NCBI GenBank assembly: GCA_013205415.1
Contig: JABMMY010000080.1
Location: forward strand, 1-14,120
DNA: 14,120 bases
Reading direction: 5' to 3'
From: Deltaproteobacteria bacterium
Lineage (GTDB): Bacteria; Bdellovibrionota; FAC87; UBA2466
The position numbers and the translations under genes were made by a program. Positions 1 to 7,700 of the stretch are shown one piece after another (the stretch's first letter is position 1; every line of letters begins with the position of its first letter). Under the pieces are notes generated by a model that worked only from the letters and a program-made list of their open reading frames with translations, searched no databases and had not been told where the DNA came from.

Positions 1-138
1 CTTCAAGGGTATTCTCCCTGAATTCATGAGCGTAATCGCATAGGGGAATCATGGCACTTTAGTTGCTTTTTCTTTTCTCGGGTTGTGTGTGGATGTGGGG
101 TAGGGATTTTAAGCTCAAGCTGTGGAGATAGTATTACT

Positions 139-2031
139 GTGAAAAGATCGATTGGCCAATCTGGCTTTGTGGAAAATATCCGGAATAAAAAAAATAGGGT
201 CTTAGGTGCCCTTGCCGTTTTGTGTGCTCTTATTTTAGGAGTTGGGATCTATACGGAGCACTACTTTGTTATTTTTGTGTTTGGTGTGTGGTTGTGTGCT
301 GAAGCGCTCCTCTTAAAATTACAGCCTCTCTTGCGATGGTCCTTTCGAAAAACATCGGTCGATGCCCCCACCTCAGACCAGGAAATTCTGTGGCGACTCT
401 TTCATGAAGCGGATGAAAACTCCGAGGTCATTGGCGGAATTAAATTGTCACATTGGCTTGGTACCCATCCCACCGACGTACAAAAGCGATGGGCCATTCA
501 ATTTCGATTACTCAGTCAGCTAAAAATCATTTTTGATTGTAAGAAGGACCTTCCAGGAATAAGAAAAATTCAGCAGCGATTCCTCTTCAGAAAAAAGGGT
601 AATTTCAGAACTATCGAAGATGAAAAGCAGGCACTTGAGATCAAGTCGGTTCAAACCGTAATAGAGGCGGCAGTATTAGTTAGCGACCTAATAGCCAGAG
701 TGCAGGTCATCGCTCAAAATGAAGATAATAGAATGGGTGAAGAGGCCAAGGCCCTCATAGCACAGATTCTTGGCGGCCACTTTGAGGCCCCCCGTTCTGG
801 GATACTTATCGACGAGCTCTGTGATGTCATGCAGTCCGATTCGGGCGTGCCATTTCTGATCTTAAATTTATTACATGAGGAGAGATTTTATGAGGCTAGA
901 GAGTTTGCTACGGCGATCTTGTCCAATGAAATTTTTGTAGAGGAGGATCTAAGATCCACCCTTTATTGGCTGGCAGAGGTCGATTGGTTTTCCAGAGAAA
1001 AGAAAAAGGAACTCCTAGATCATGATAATGCCATTCGCTACCTTTATCACCTTTGTTTTATGAGCCCTGATCGCGCGGGATTTCTAGAAATTGATAGTCA
1101 GTTTTTTAGTGAGTTGGCTCCTGTCAATGAATTAGCCGAGGAGGGTTTTGTATTTAAAGAAACCCTGGTGGAATCCTTTTTGGAATTATGGAAAAATTAT
1201 GAGGGCTGGTTTGATGGCATATTTCAAAATTCATTAGAGTCGCTCACAGGACGAAAGAGTAAGATTTACGATGAGAGAGATAATTGGGAACGCTTTTGGC
1301 TACAAGAGCAGGATAATTTTTCTAGACAATATTTATATGTGATTGAGGGAAATCTTTCCTATGCCGAAGGCCATTTTTCCGATGCGGCTCATTGCTATAA
1401 AAAGGCATTGGCTTTAGTTCCAGGTCTACGTTCGGCCCTTTTTAATCTGCTTTTTGCGAGTGCCAAGCTGAAGGATTCTGTCACTCATGCCTGGGCTAAG
1501 AATAAAATCTTAGAGATCCCCGAGTGGTTGCCATTATCTCTTTCCTCGATAGGCAATTCATTATTGTTATTGGGAGATGACAGGGGCGCAGAGGAAACCT
1601 ATGAACTATTAAAAAATGAAAAGGGATGGGAGCGCAAAACCGACTTTTATATCTCTACCTTTTCTTTTGAACAGGGGTGGTATGATAAGGCCCTTCTTTT
1701 TGCAATAAAGGCCCACGCGGTAAATCCAGTCGATAGTACGATAAGCTTTCACCTGAGTCGTTGTTATAGTGCAGTGGGTGAGAAGGAGGCCGCGCTAAAT
1801 GCCTTTAAACTAGCCCAGGGCGGATCGGGCCAAGCGCAATTTAATTCCCAAGGCTGGTTAAGCTTTTATCAATTCACACTAGAAAGAGATAGCGGAAGGT
1901 GTGAAGAGGCAGGAGAAACTCTTTTGAAAATTCCAAAGGACTACTTTCAAGATGCGGAAGAATTAAAGGCGGCAGTAGATTTTGCGAGAGGTAAAAAGGA
2001 TCTAGTCCTCTTAAGACATTTAAAACAGTAA
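139..2031 (+). CDS. Membrane-anchored TPR-repeat protein of unknown function
   Basis: I do not recognise a specific family. From the GTG at 139 the product is 630 residues: a short basic N-terminus (MKRS), two hydrophobic segments at about residues 21-37 and 42-58, then a long soluble, largely helical region. The last third (about residues 398-600) carries TPR-like helical pairs, for example the stretch around EGHFSDAAHCYKKALALVP and a later one ending near YSAVGEKEAALNAF. I chose GTG 139 because GGAG lies 12 bases upstream (124-127) and the protein then starts with a typical membrane-protein head. An in-frame GTG at 85 would add 18 Cys/Gly/Ser-rich residues and has no clear ribosome site. 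The two membrane segments close together suggest a hairpin anchor with the TPR domain in the cytoplasm, probably as a scaffold for partner proteins. The upstream neighbour is outside the window, so operon membership is unknown. That it is a TPR membrane protein is fairly sure; its role is not known. Confidence 0.8.
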   Translation: MKRSIGQSGFVENIRNKKNRVLGALAVLCALILGVGIYTEHYFVIFVFGVWLCAEALLLKLQPLLRWSFRKTSVDAPTSDQEILWRLFHEADENSEVIGGIKLSHWLGTHPTDVQKRWAIQFRLLSQLKIIFDCKKDLPGIRKIQQRFLFRKKGNFRTIEDEKQALEIKSVQTVIEAAVLVSDLIARVQVIAQNEDNRMGEEAKALIAQILGGHFEAPRSGILIDELCDVMQSDSGVPFLILNLLHEERFYEAREFATAILSNEIFVEEDLRSTLYWLAEVDWFSREKKKELLDHDNAIRYLYHLCFMSPDRAGFLEIDSQFFSELAPVNELAEEGFVFKETLVESFLELWKNYEGWFDGIFQNSLESLTGRKSKIYDERDNWERFWLQEQDNFSRQYLYVIEGNLSYAEGHFSDAAHCYKKALALVPGLRSALFNLLFASAKLKDSVTHAWAKNKILEIPEWLPLSLSSIGNSLLLLGDDRGAEETYELLKNEKGWERKTDFYISTFSFEQGWYDKALLFAIKAHAVNPVDSTISFHLSRCYSAVGEKEAALNAFKLAQGGSGQAQFNSQGWLSFYQFTLERDSGRCEEAGETLLKIPKDYFQDAEELKAAVDFARGKKDLVLLRHLKQ

Positions 2032-2044
2032 TCCTCTACAGTTT
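2023..2044. terminator. Imperfect hairpin across two convergent stop codons
   Basis: AAAC, A, GTA at 2023-2030 is mirrored by TAC, A, GTTT at 2037-2044 around a 6-base loop. This gives 7 pairs with one central A-A mismatch. Both stop codons (TAA at 2029-2031 on plus, TAG at 2036-2038 on minus) lie inside it. On the minus strand the stem is followed by GTTTTAAAT, a weak U-tract. On the plus strand no U-run follows. It is AT-rich and would be a weak terminator at best, but it is the only candidate at this junction. Confidence 0.3.
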
Positions 2045-3886
2045 ATTGGCAGGAGCGGAGTTTTGACCCACCTTATTTCCAGGGGGGCTATATTTACGAG
2101 TGAATGAGATGATCAGCTCTAACTCCGTTAATTTATTTCTCAACTGAGCCAGTGAAATGCTATCTGCCTCGAGAATTTTTTCATTTAGACTATTACGAAC
2201 TGAGAATAAACTATCTAAAAGAGAGCCTCTTAAGGTGTCATCAATTTGGGCTAGTTGCTTACTGAAGGTTTCCTTAATCCCCTTAGCCATCTGCTTTCCA
2301 AACTCACTTTGTAATTGAAGGTCAAGCCCGTTACCGCTGCTCTTTGCGGCTCCGGTGATAAACAGAGAGGTGCGGTTTTTTGTGAGCGATTCTAGTATCT
2401 CCTCAAAGGGTTGAAACTGAGATTTTACTAGAAAATGGGTGCCATGCGTTTCCAACGAACCTTTGACGTCGAGGATGCTTCCTAGAATACTGCCCTTGAT
2501 AGAGAGTTTCCCTATCGCCTGAGTGATCTTAATATCAAAGTCGGAGGTATTCTTTACCGTGGCATTTTCAAGAGGGAAGGAGTCGAGAGTGATATCAAAT
2601 GTTTCTCTTGGTTCATTATTAAGAGCATCCAATTGAACGGTCATCTCTAAGCCCAGAAGATCGATCTCTGGAATAGTTGCTTTAATATTCAATGTAGCAA
2701 CTTTATTATAAAAGTGGGGAAACAGGGTGAGGTCTTTAATCCCCAGACTAAACGAGTTTTTATTTTTGTCGCTAGTTTCAGAGGGGAGTAGGGAGGCATT
2801 TTGAATAAAAAAGGAGGGAAGGGCGTGGGATTGTAAAAAGTGATAGGTGTTTGTTCCTTCAGACCTACATTTAACTAGTTGAAAGCCGGGTATCTCCCAC
2901 TGAACAGATCCGTAGTTGCGATAGGAGCTGGACCAGAATGATATTTTTTCTAGTAGACCAATCACATGAAGGCCGAACAGAGAGAAACTCAAATCCTCCC
3001 CTTCTGCAGTGGGCAAACTCAAACTCTTTTTTAGTGTTTCAATATCTTCATTAAGTAAGGGGGCTAACCCCTCTATCTTAGATCTGAAATCGGCAACCCG
3101 TTTTTGAGCCGTTTTTAATTGGTTACCGATTGCCATGTGTTTGTTGTTAAGTAAAAGGGCTAGGTCTTTACGCTTCTGGATCTCTTCATTCGATGCGAGA
3201 TCCCGGTTTCGATTCCATTGGGTAACTGTAGTCTGCCATTCACTCAGTTGTGACTCGGTAGGAAGTAGAGTTGCCTCTTGGCTCCATTGCTTGTGGGCCT
3301 CCTCAAAGGAACGGTTGAGTTCAGATAGAAACTCGCGCGACTTTAAGTTCATCTCCGATTTAGAAATGGTAGAGGGCGTGTAGGCCCCCGTAGTAATTTG
3401 GGATAGATATTTTAGTGGCCCTTTTTTAATCTGATTTCTTAAGGCGCCGTAAAAACCGGAATCGGTTTTTTCCCAGACCCCAGGGTTATTTTGGGGATCC
3501 TCCATTGAGCCATCAAGGACTCCGGACTCGGCTCGTTGAGTCAGCACATCAATTCCCTCAATTTCAGCAGAGGAGATGACTATCTTTTTCTTTAAAAGTT
3601 CATGAAGATTAAAGGACATGGAAATAGCATGAAGCTGAAAAATATTTTTTAACGGAAGGGAAGGGTGCGTGACCCCAATATTTTTAAGCTCTAAATGCCC
3701 TTGTAATGGATGTAGGGACAATTCCTTAATATTAATTTTAGCCCCATAGGCATGACTGGCATGCTCTTCTAACCATGTTTTTAGGGTGGTCTCATAGGAG
3801 CTATTCAAATAGAGCAATCCCACAGTCACTAGTCCCATTAAGGACGCTACACCCGAGGGCCTAAAGATATTTTTTTTATCAAGCAT
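2036..3886 (-). CDS. TIGR03545-family protein, AsmA-like membrane-anchored envelope protein
   Basis: 616 residues, recognised by its overall pattern and by its neighbour as a TIGR03545-type protein, a family of unknown function found in bacteria with outer membranes. One membrane anchor lies near residues 13-28, so most of the chain should be periplasmic. Residues about 48-118 (AKINIKELSLHPLQGHLELKN and on) read like the N-terminal module of AsmA/DUF748-type proteins: short amphipathic beta strands that begin a lipid-binding groove. Residues about 180-290 are charged and helical, probably coiled coil. About 330-530 returns to alternating beta-strand sequence, and the C-terminal part is amphipathic helix. 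The ATG overlaps the end of the upstream TIGR03546-like gene by 8 bases with no Shine-Dalgarno, so translation is probably coupled. A role in moving lipid between membranes or in envelope integrity is an inference from the AsmA resemblance only. Confidence 0.8.
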   Translation of the reverse strand: MLDKKNIFRPSGVASLMGLVTVGLLYLNSSYETTLKTWLEEHASHAYGAKINIKELSLHPLQGHLELKNIGVTHPSLPLKNIFQLHAISMSFNLHELLKKKIVISSAEIEGIDVLTQRAESGVLDGSMEDPQNNPGVWEKTDSGFYGALRNQIKKGPLKYLSQITTGAYTPSTISKSEMNLKSREFLSELNRSFEEAHKQWSQEATLLPTESQLSEWQTTVTQWNRNRDLASNEEIQKRKDLALLLNNKHMAIGNQLKTAQKRVADFRSKIEGLAPLLNEDIETLKKSLSLPTAEGEDLSFSLFGLHVIGLLEKISFWSSSYRNYGSVQWEIPGFQLVKCRSEGTNTYHFLQSHALPSFFIQNASLLPSETSDKNKNSFSLGIKDLTLFPHFYNKVATLNIKATIPEIDLLGLEMTVQLDALNNEPRETFDITLDSFPLENATVKNTSDFDIKITQAIGKLSIKGSILGSILDVKGSLETHGTHFLVKSQFQPFEEILESLTKNRTSLFITGAAKSSGNGLDLQLQSEFGKQMAKGIKETFSKQLAQIDDTLRGSLLDSLFSVRNSLNEKILEADSISLAQLRNKLTELELIISFTRKYSPPGNKVGQNSAPANKL

Positions 3887-4370
3887 AGGGTTTATAGGAG
3901 CGATAAAGGTTGTAAAGGAATGTGGTCCGCCACCAATGGTAGGCCAAAGGGGTCAAAAAGTTCACCAGCTTCATTGAAAAAATAAACAGAGGGACAATCA
4001 ATAGGAAGGCCAAAAACATTTTTCCTAAAACCTCTGGCACATAAAAATCTGTGAATGGCACTATAGGCATTTCATACAGATGACTCCAAAATTTAAGTAG
4101 AGTTTTTCTAGTGAGTAGATATTCGCCGAGGTTGGTAAAGAGCGGAGAGCCCAGATAGGCGCCTATAGAACAAACTCCTACAGAAAAAAGGGTGTAGGTC
4201 AGGTTCATCTTAATTAGAAAAAAGAGGGATAGTAGCAGCCAAAATTGGATCGTTGTCGGTGGCGATAGCGCTAATAAAAAACCGAAACACAATCCGAAGG
4301 AAACACCTTGAGTCGAACGGTGGGATTGAAACAGGGACAAAAATCTATAGATAAGTCGAATTAGAAACAT
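3879..4370 (-). CDS. TIGR03546-family polytopic inner-membrane protein (DUF2062-like)
   Basis: 163 residues with about four hydrophobic segments (about 24-36, 42-55, 60-80 and 117-138), hence an inner-membrane protein. The Gly-rich first segment followed by LSPPTTIQFWLLL (about 35-47) is the conserved core seen in TIGR03546 and in the related DUF2062 proteins. In the TIGR03546 family the gene is usually next to a TIGR03545 gene, exactly as here: it is first in the pair and its TGA overlaps the next ATG by 8 bases. The two products probably form one membrane complex, but no biochemical activity is established for the family. The ATG at 4368-4370 has only a weak purine stretch upstream. The gene diverges from the metallopeptidase operon across 223 bases that must hold both promoters. 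Confidence 0.82.
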   Translation of the reverse strand: MFLIRLIYRFLSLFQSHRSTQGVSFGLCFGFLLALSPPTTIQFWLLLSLFFLIKMNLTYTLFSVGVCSIGAYLGSPLFTNLGEYLLTRKTLLKFWSHLYEMPIVPFTDFYVPEVLGKMFLAFLLIVPLFIFSMKLVNFLTPLAYHWWRTTFLYNLYRSYKPYA

Positions 4371-4434
4371 AGTTGTAATCTTTTTAGTATGAAGTCATAG
4401 CACCCTTTTATTTTAAACTAATCTTTAACAAATG

Positions 4435-4487
4435 TCCCATGATGATTGAATAAAGGGTATCTCGTTTCAGGCAACGGAAATATGGGA
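4435..4487. repeat. Inverted repeat TCCCAT-N41-ATGGGA in the divergent promoter region
   Basis: TCCCAT at 4435-4440 and ATGGGA at 4482-4487 are perfect 6-base complements 41 bases apart. They can be extended by one G-U pair on each side. Between them TTTC (4465-4468) and GAAA (4477-4480) form a second short stem. It lies in the 223-base gap between the divergent TIGR03546-like and metallopeptidase genes, so it could be an operator or a transcribed structure. Arms this short can arise by chance. It does not match a c-di-GMP or preQ1 riboswitch that I know. Confidence 0.25.
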
Positions 4488-4551
4488 TAGCAGGTCGGGT
4501 AACGCAGAATATTAAATGGGGCGACGCTTCATGAATGGTGTGGGTTAGCGA

Positions 4552-4579
4552 TTGACCTTTTAGTTTTTATTTATAAAAC
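4552..4579 (+). promoter_or_regulatory. Candidate sigma-70-type promoter for the metallopeptidase operon
   Basis: TTGACC at 4552-4557 matches five of six bases of a -35 box. TAAAAC at 4574-4579, after a 16-base spacer, matches four of six of a -10 box. A better -10 match, TATAAA at 4572-4577, would leave only 14 bases. Transcription would start near 4586, leaving a leader of about 8 bases before the ATG at 4594. That agrees with the absence of any Shine-Dalgarno there. Confidence 0.35.
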
Positions 4580-4593
4580 TATTTTTAATTGCA

Positions 4594-6465
4594 ATGATGA
4601 CACTCCACAAAACAAATTTATTTTGGGCGATGCTATTTCTAGTCTCCTCCTTAGCCCTTGCCGACATCAAATTTTATCAATCGGGACTAGGGCGAGATTG
4701 GGAACTCTTAAGCGCTCCTAAAAATCGACAAGGTGAGTCGGAGGCTATCGCCCAGTTTTTTGAAACCTACTTTCCAAAGGTTTCAGAGGATAGAGAACCT
4801 CAGGGGCAATGGAAAATAAGAAAAAGTGAGATCGATAAAACGCACCGACATAATAATTACCATTATTATTATAAGGGAAGACGAGTGGATGGCCTAGGTT
4901 TGGGCATTCATTACAATCGAGAGGGCTGGGTCGAATACGCCGATAGCGATTTAGAGAAAAATATCTCTGTAGAGTTTGAAGGGGATAGTCCTAAACTGAG
5001 ATCCAGAATTGCAGAACAATTACAATCTCAGCTTGTAAAAAATAGCGGACGGGATTTGAAAACCTTGAGGTCTTGGAAATGGGAGCCCATTTTATGGCGA
5101 GATGAAGATCATCCCGAGTGGCTCGCAGCTTTTCAAATTGAGGTTACCTTTGAAGGCCCCTTTGAAATTAAAAATTTGATAGTAGAACAAAGCTCAGGTG
5201 CCATTCTATCCGATTACAAAAAAATAAGGAGGCTGGGTGGGTCTCGAGTCACTACCGGTGTAGAAGTTTATCAAAATAGTCATGCCCATTCTTTATCGTC
5301 CGTTTCTGTGACTACGGATAATAGTAGTGAATTAAAAAATAACCTATTTCATGTGATGAGAGATGAAACGGTCTCTAATGTCACCTCGCGAATAGAAATT
5401 GTTCCGGCCAATTATTCTAAGGAAATCGTATTTCCGGCATTTAAAACAGACCCGTCTCTGTATAATCCCACCTGCGTGGGGACAAATTCCGCTTGTGCGA
5501 ACCAAGCCTTTGATGGAGTTAATGTTTTTTATCACCTACAAACCTACAGGAGTCGAATTGATGGGTATTTGAACAGCTTAGTGGCTACCGCTCCATGGGC
5601 CGATCCCTTGACGGTGGTCATTAATTCGCAGTACGTCACATTCGAAAATGGGAAGGATGATGCCGCCTACGTCACTGGTGACTGTGGGGATGGGATTGAT
5701 CGGTGCTTAGTATTTTTAAAGCCTACTGGAAGTGGGACTATCTCAGGGTGTAACGGTCTCCAGGTCATAAATAATTTGGCTAGAGAGGCTCTTGTAGTTG
5801 TTCACGAGTATCAACACTATGTCACAGATATTATTTCCGGTATCGAGTTTAGCACTAAGGTGAAACCTACCGTTGGAGATGCTCTTCATGAGGGCTATTC
5901 CGATTATGCAGCAGCCTCGGCCTTAAGCGACCTGAATTCTACAGACGTCACCGTGCTCGGCGTCTCCTTTCCCGCCTGCTCGGGAGTGAGAAGGGAAATA
6001 GCGACTCTCAAAGTGTATGAAGAAGATTCTTCAGATAGTGAGGATCCCCATTTGTCTGGACTCACCTGGGCCTCGGCGTTATGGAAATTACGAACGAAAC
6101 TTGGGGCCTCTGGGGCCGCTACGGTAGATAAGATCGCTTTAAAAAGTTTGTATTTTTTGGGGGCGAACCCTGGATTTGTGAGTTCGGTCGAGTCTTTAGT
6201 AAAGGCAGATAGAGCACTTAATAGCGGTGCTAATGTTGCTAGCATTAGAACCCTCTTTTATACCGAGGCTAAATTTCTAGGCTCTTCAGAAAGTCCTTTT
6301 AAAGATCCTAATACGTTAGAAACCTTTGTAGGCTTTAAGGGGTGTGGGGGAATTGAACTTCACAGACACAGGGAACAGAGCCAGTTTTCAGGGGCCGTTT
6401 TTCTTGTGTGGGGATTATTGTCTCTGTTTTTGGGGCGATTTCTTTCTAACCGAAGGGTCGCATGA
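4594..6465 (+). CDS. Secreted zinc metallopeptidase, thermolysin/fungalysin-like (M4/M36 type), with C-terminal membrane tail
   Basis: 623 residues. A signal peptide (about 1-23) ends in ALA before Asp24. Residues about 85-135 (NYHYYYKGRRVDGLGLGIHY and on) look like an FTP propeptide, and about 140-210 like a PepSY-type propeptide, as in M4 and M36 zymogens. The zinc site is visible: HEYQH at 404-408, with H404 and H408 as ligands and E405 as catalytic base. E433 in LHEGYSDY is the third ligand, 25 residues after H408 against 20 in thermolysin. H486 in DPHLSGLTWASALWKLR fits the transition-state His. The end is unusual: C584-G-G, a hydrophobic segment 598-617, then Arg620-Arg621. This is the layout of a C-terminal sorting or retention signal. 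The ATG has no Shine-Dalgarno; a second ATG follows directly at 4597. It is first in an operon and its TGA overlaps the next start (ATGA). A secreted protease made as a proenzyme is a firm call; its substrate is unknown. Confidence 0.88.
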   Translation: MMTLHKTNLFWAMLFLVSSLALADIKFYQSGLGRDWELLSAPKNRQGESEAIAQFFETYFPKVSEDREPQGQWKIRKSEIDKTHRHNNYHYYYKGRRVDGLGLGIHYNREGWVEYADSDLEKNISVEFEGDSPKLRSRIAEQLQSQLVKNSGRDLKTLRSWKWEPILWRDEDHPEWLAAFQIEVTFEGPFEIKNLIVEQSSGAILSDYKKIRRLGGSRVTTGVEVYQNSHAHSLSSVSVTTDNSSELKNNLFHVMRDETVSNVTSRIEIVPANYSKEIVFPAFKTDPSLYNPTCVGTNSACANQAFDGVNVFYHLQTYRSRIDGYLNSLVATAPWADPLTVVINSQYVTFENGKDDAAYVTGDCGDGIDRCLVFLKPTGSGTISGCNGLQVINNLAREALVVVHEYQHYVTDIISGIEFSTKVKPTVGDALHEGYSDYAAASALSDLNSTDVTVLGVSFPACSGVRREIATLKVYEEDSSDSEDPHLSGLTWASALWKLRTKLGASGAATVDKIALKSLYFLGANPGFVSSVESLVKADRALNSGANVASIRTLFYTEAKFLGSSESPFKDPNTLETFVGFKGCGGIELHRHREQSQFSGAVFLVWGLLSLFLGRFLSNRRVA

Positions 6466-7265
6466 GGCCTAGTTTTGTATTCTATTGGCTGTTAGTAGCG
6501 ATGCTCCTCTCAGTTGCGATACCAGAGGCAGGGGCCGAGAACTTAAGTGGGGCGCCACAAAAAAAGGTACCTAAAATAGGGGCTTCGACTCAGCCATCAC
6601 TGGGTGTCCCGAAGGGAGCTGGCATCCAGGGATTAGAAAGTCCCAAGCAAAGAAAACTGGGCGGAAAGATCATAAGAAGAGGTATTGCTGGGGTTCCCTC
6701 TAAAAAGTGGATTTTAGGACCTGAGCTAACCTTTGATGGCCCTTTAGGGAAGGTGAAGTCTGGGGCCAGTATTTCAAAGGGATTGGGCTTTGGAGTGGGG
6801 GTATCGCTTAAGTACCAATGGCCCGAATTTAGGGTAGCCTTTGTTCCCTCCTATCGCTCGTTAAAATTGGGAAGGGAGATAGACGGAAGTGGTGTTTTAT
6901 TTGACCCCTCTCCCGTGACTATCACGCAAACGATTCAGTATGTGGGAACGGGAGCCTGGTTCTCATTTTTAATAGAGGACGGGGCTATGACAGACACCGG
7001 CAGAGAGCCCGCCTGGTGGACCGAACTAGGCACCGAATTTTTAATTCCTCTTTCAGCGAGGCAAACAAGTTCAGTTTCTGAGGAGCTTAAAATTAAGGCT
7101 CAAAAATTGTGGCTGATACTTTTGGGGGGCTCGGTCGATTATGAATTTCAAAGAAATAACTATTTAAGAGCAGGGTTTCATATCTTTTATAATCTCCCCG
7201 GAAATGCTGAGGGGCGACTCTTTGGGGCTCGAGCTCAAATTGCTTTTGACTTTGGTTTGTTGTAG
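6462..7265 (+). CDS. Exported outer-membrane beta-barrel-like protein
   Basis: 267 residues starting with a clear signal peptide (MRPSF, hydrophobic core 6-20, cleavage likely after AGA at 23-25). The next 50 or so residues are basic, rich in Gly, Pro and Lys, and probably disordered. From about residue 85 to the end, alternating hydrophobic/polar strands with many Gly and aromatic residues (for example LGFGVGVSLKYQW, YLRAGFHIFYNL, ARAQIAFDFGLL) suggest a small beta-barrel of roughly 8-10 strands in the outer membrane. The chain ends in FDFGLL rather than the usual terminal Phe, a mild departure from the classical barrel signal. The start overlaps the protease stop by 4 bases (ATGA), with GAAGGG at 6452-6457, so the two are probably made together. 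I do not recognise a named family; the barrel call rests on strand pattern alone. Confidence 0.7.
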   Translation: MRPSFVFYWLLVAMLLSVAIPEAGAENLSGAPQKKVPKIGASTQPSLGVPKGAGIQGLESPKQRKLGGKIIRRGIAGVPSKKWILGPELTFDGPLGKVKSGASISKGLGFGVGVSLKYQWPEFRVAFVPSYRSLKLGREIDGSGVLFDPSPVTITQTIQYVGTGAWFSFLIEDGAMTDTGREPAWWTELGTEFLIPLSARQTSSVSEELKIKAQKLWLILLGGSVDYEFQRNNYLRAGFHIFYNLPGNAEGRLFGARAQIAFDFGLL

Positions 7266-7274
7266 AAGTTTTTT

Positions 7275-7649
7275 ATGAATGAATTTGATTTCGGAACAAC
7301 CCCGTTTGTAGGTTTAGAAGGTTTTGAAAACCCTGAAAAGGGTCGGCGTTATGACATTGAGTTTAGTTGTCCCGAGTGGACAGCGGTGTGTCCCCGCAGT
7401 GGATTTCCCGATTTTGGAACGATCCATATTAAGTACCAACCCAAGGAAAGTTGTATCGAGTTAAAATCGCTGAAACTTTATATTAACTCCTTTAGAACTA
7501 TTGCCATTTTTCACGAGGGGGCTGTGAACAAAATTTTAAATGATCTTGTTAAGGCTATCGATCCCCATTGGATCGAGGTCTCAGGAGATTTTAATGTGAG
7601 AGGTAACATAAAAACAATTATACGAACCTCGGTAGGGCGAAGAGAATAA
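7275..7649 (+). CDS. queF: QueF, NADPH-dependent 7-cyano-7-deazaguanine (preQ0) reductase
   Basis: A cytoplasmic enzyme that reduces the nitrile of preQ0 to the aminomethyl group of preQ1 using NADPH, the step before insertion into tRNA for queuosine. The 124-residue product is the short, one-domain form of the tunnelling-fold family. Landmarks are intact: CPRSGFPDFGTI at 39-50 with C39 as the nucleophile that forms the thioimide and D46 as the general acid; ELKSLKLY at 62-69, the QueF signature for NADPH binding; and FHE at 79-81 for substrate binding. The gene starts 9 bases after the barrel gene with little Shine-Dalgarno (GAAG at 7264-7267), so it likely depends on the upstream transcript. 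Its presence among envelope genes looks like operon convenience rather than a shared function. I see no preQ1 riboswitch in front of it. Confidence 0.95.
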   Translation: MNEFDFGTTPFVGLEGFENPEKGRRYDIEFSCPEWTAVCPRSGFPDFGTIHIKYQPKESCIELKSLKLYINSFRTIAIFHEGAVNKILNDLVKAIDPHWIEVSGDFNVRGNIKTIIRTSVGRRE

Positions 7650-7700
7650 CCGGTTTACCTCCTTTTTTATTAAGAATGACTAGAGTAGTATCCAAAATAG

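Noticed and set aside
1..138. Possible C-terminal end of an upstream gene (frame 2-43 reads FKGILPEFMSVIA then TAG)
   Set aside because: Only 13 codons are visible and any frame could supply such a tail, so I cannot support a gene.
85..138. GTG at 85 as the start of the first TPR gene
   Set aside because: No ribosome site, and an odd Cys/Gly/Ser-rich head; GTG 139 has GGAG upstream and a normal basic membrane-protein start.
4371..4593. c-di-GMP (GEMM) or preQ1 riboswitch, tempting because of GGTCGGGTAACGC near 4493-4505, the PilZ gene and queF
   Set aside because: The conserved core segments of either riboswitch are absent and the GGTCGGGT match is too short.
5904..6245. 113-codon reading frame on the minus strand within the protease gene
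   Set aside because: It lies opposite the conserved catalytic region of the protease, with no ribosome site and no recognisable protein character. The same holds for minus-strand frames at 5344-5535, 7670-7903 and 7922-8116 and plus-strand frames at 3135-3383, 8685-8888 and 9145-9357.
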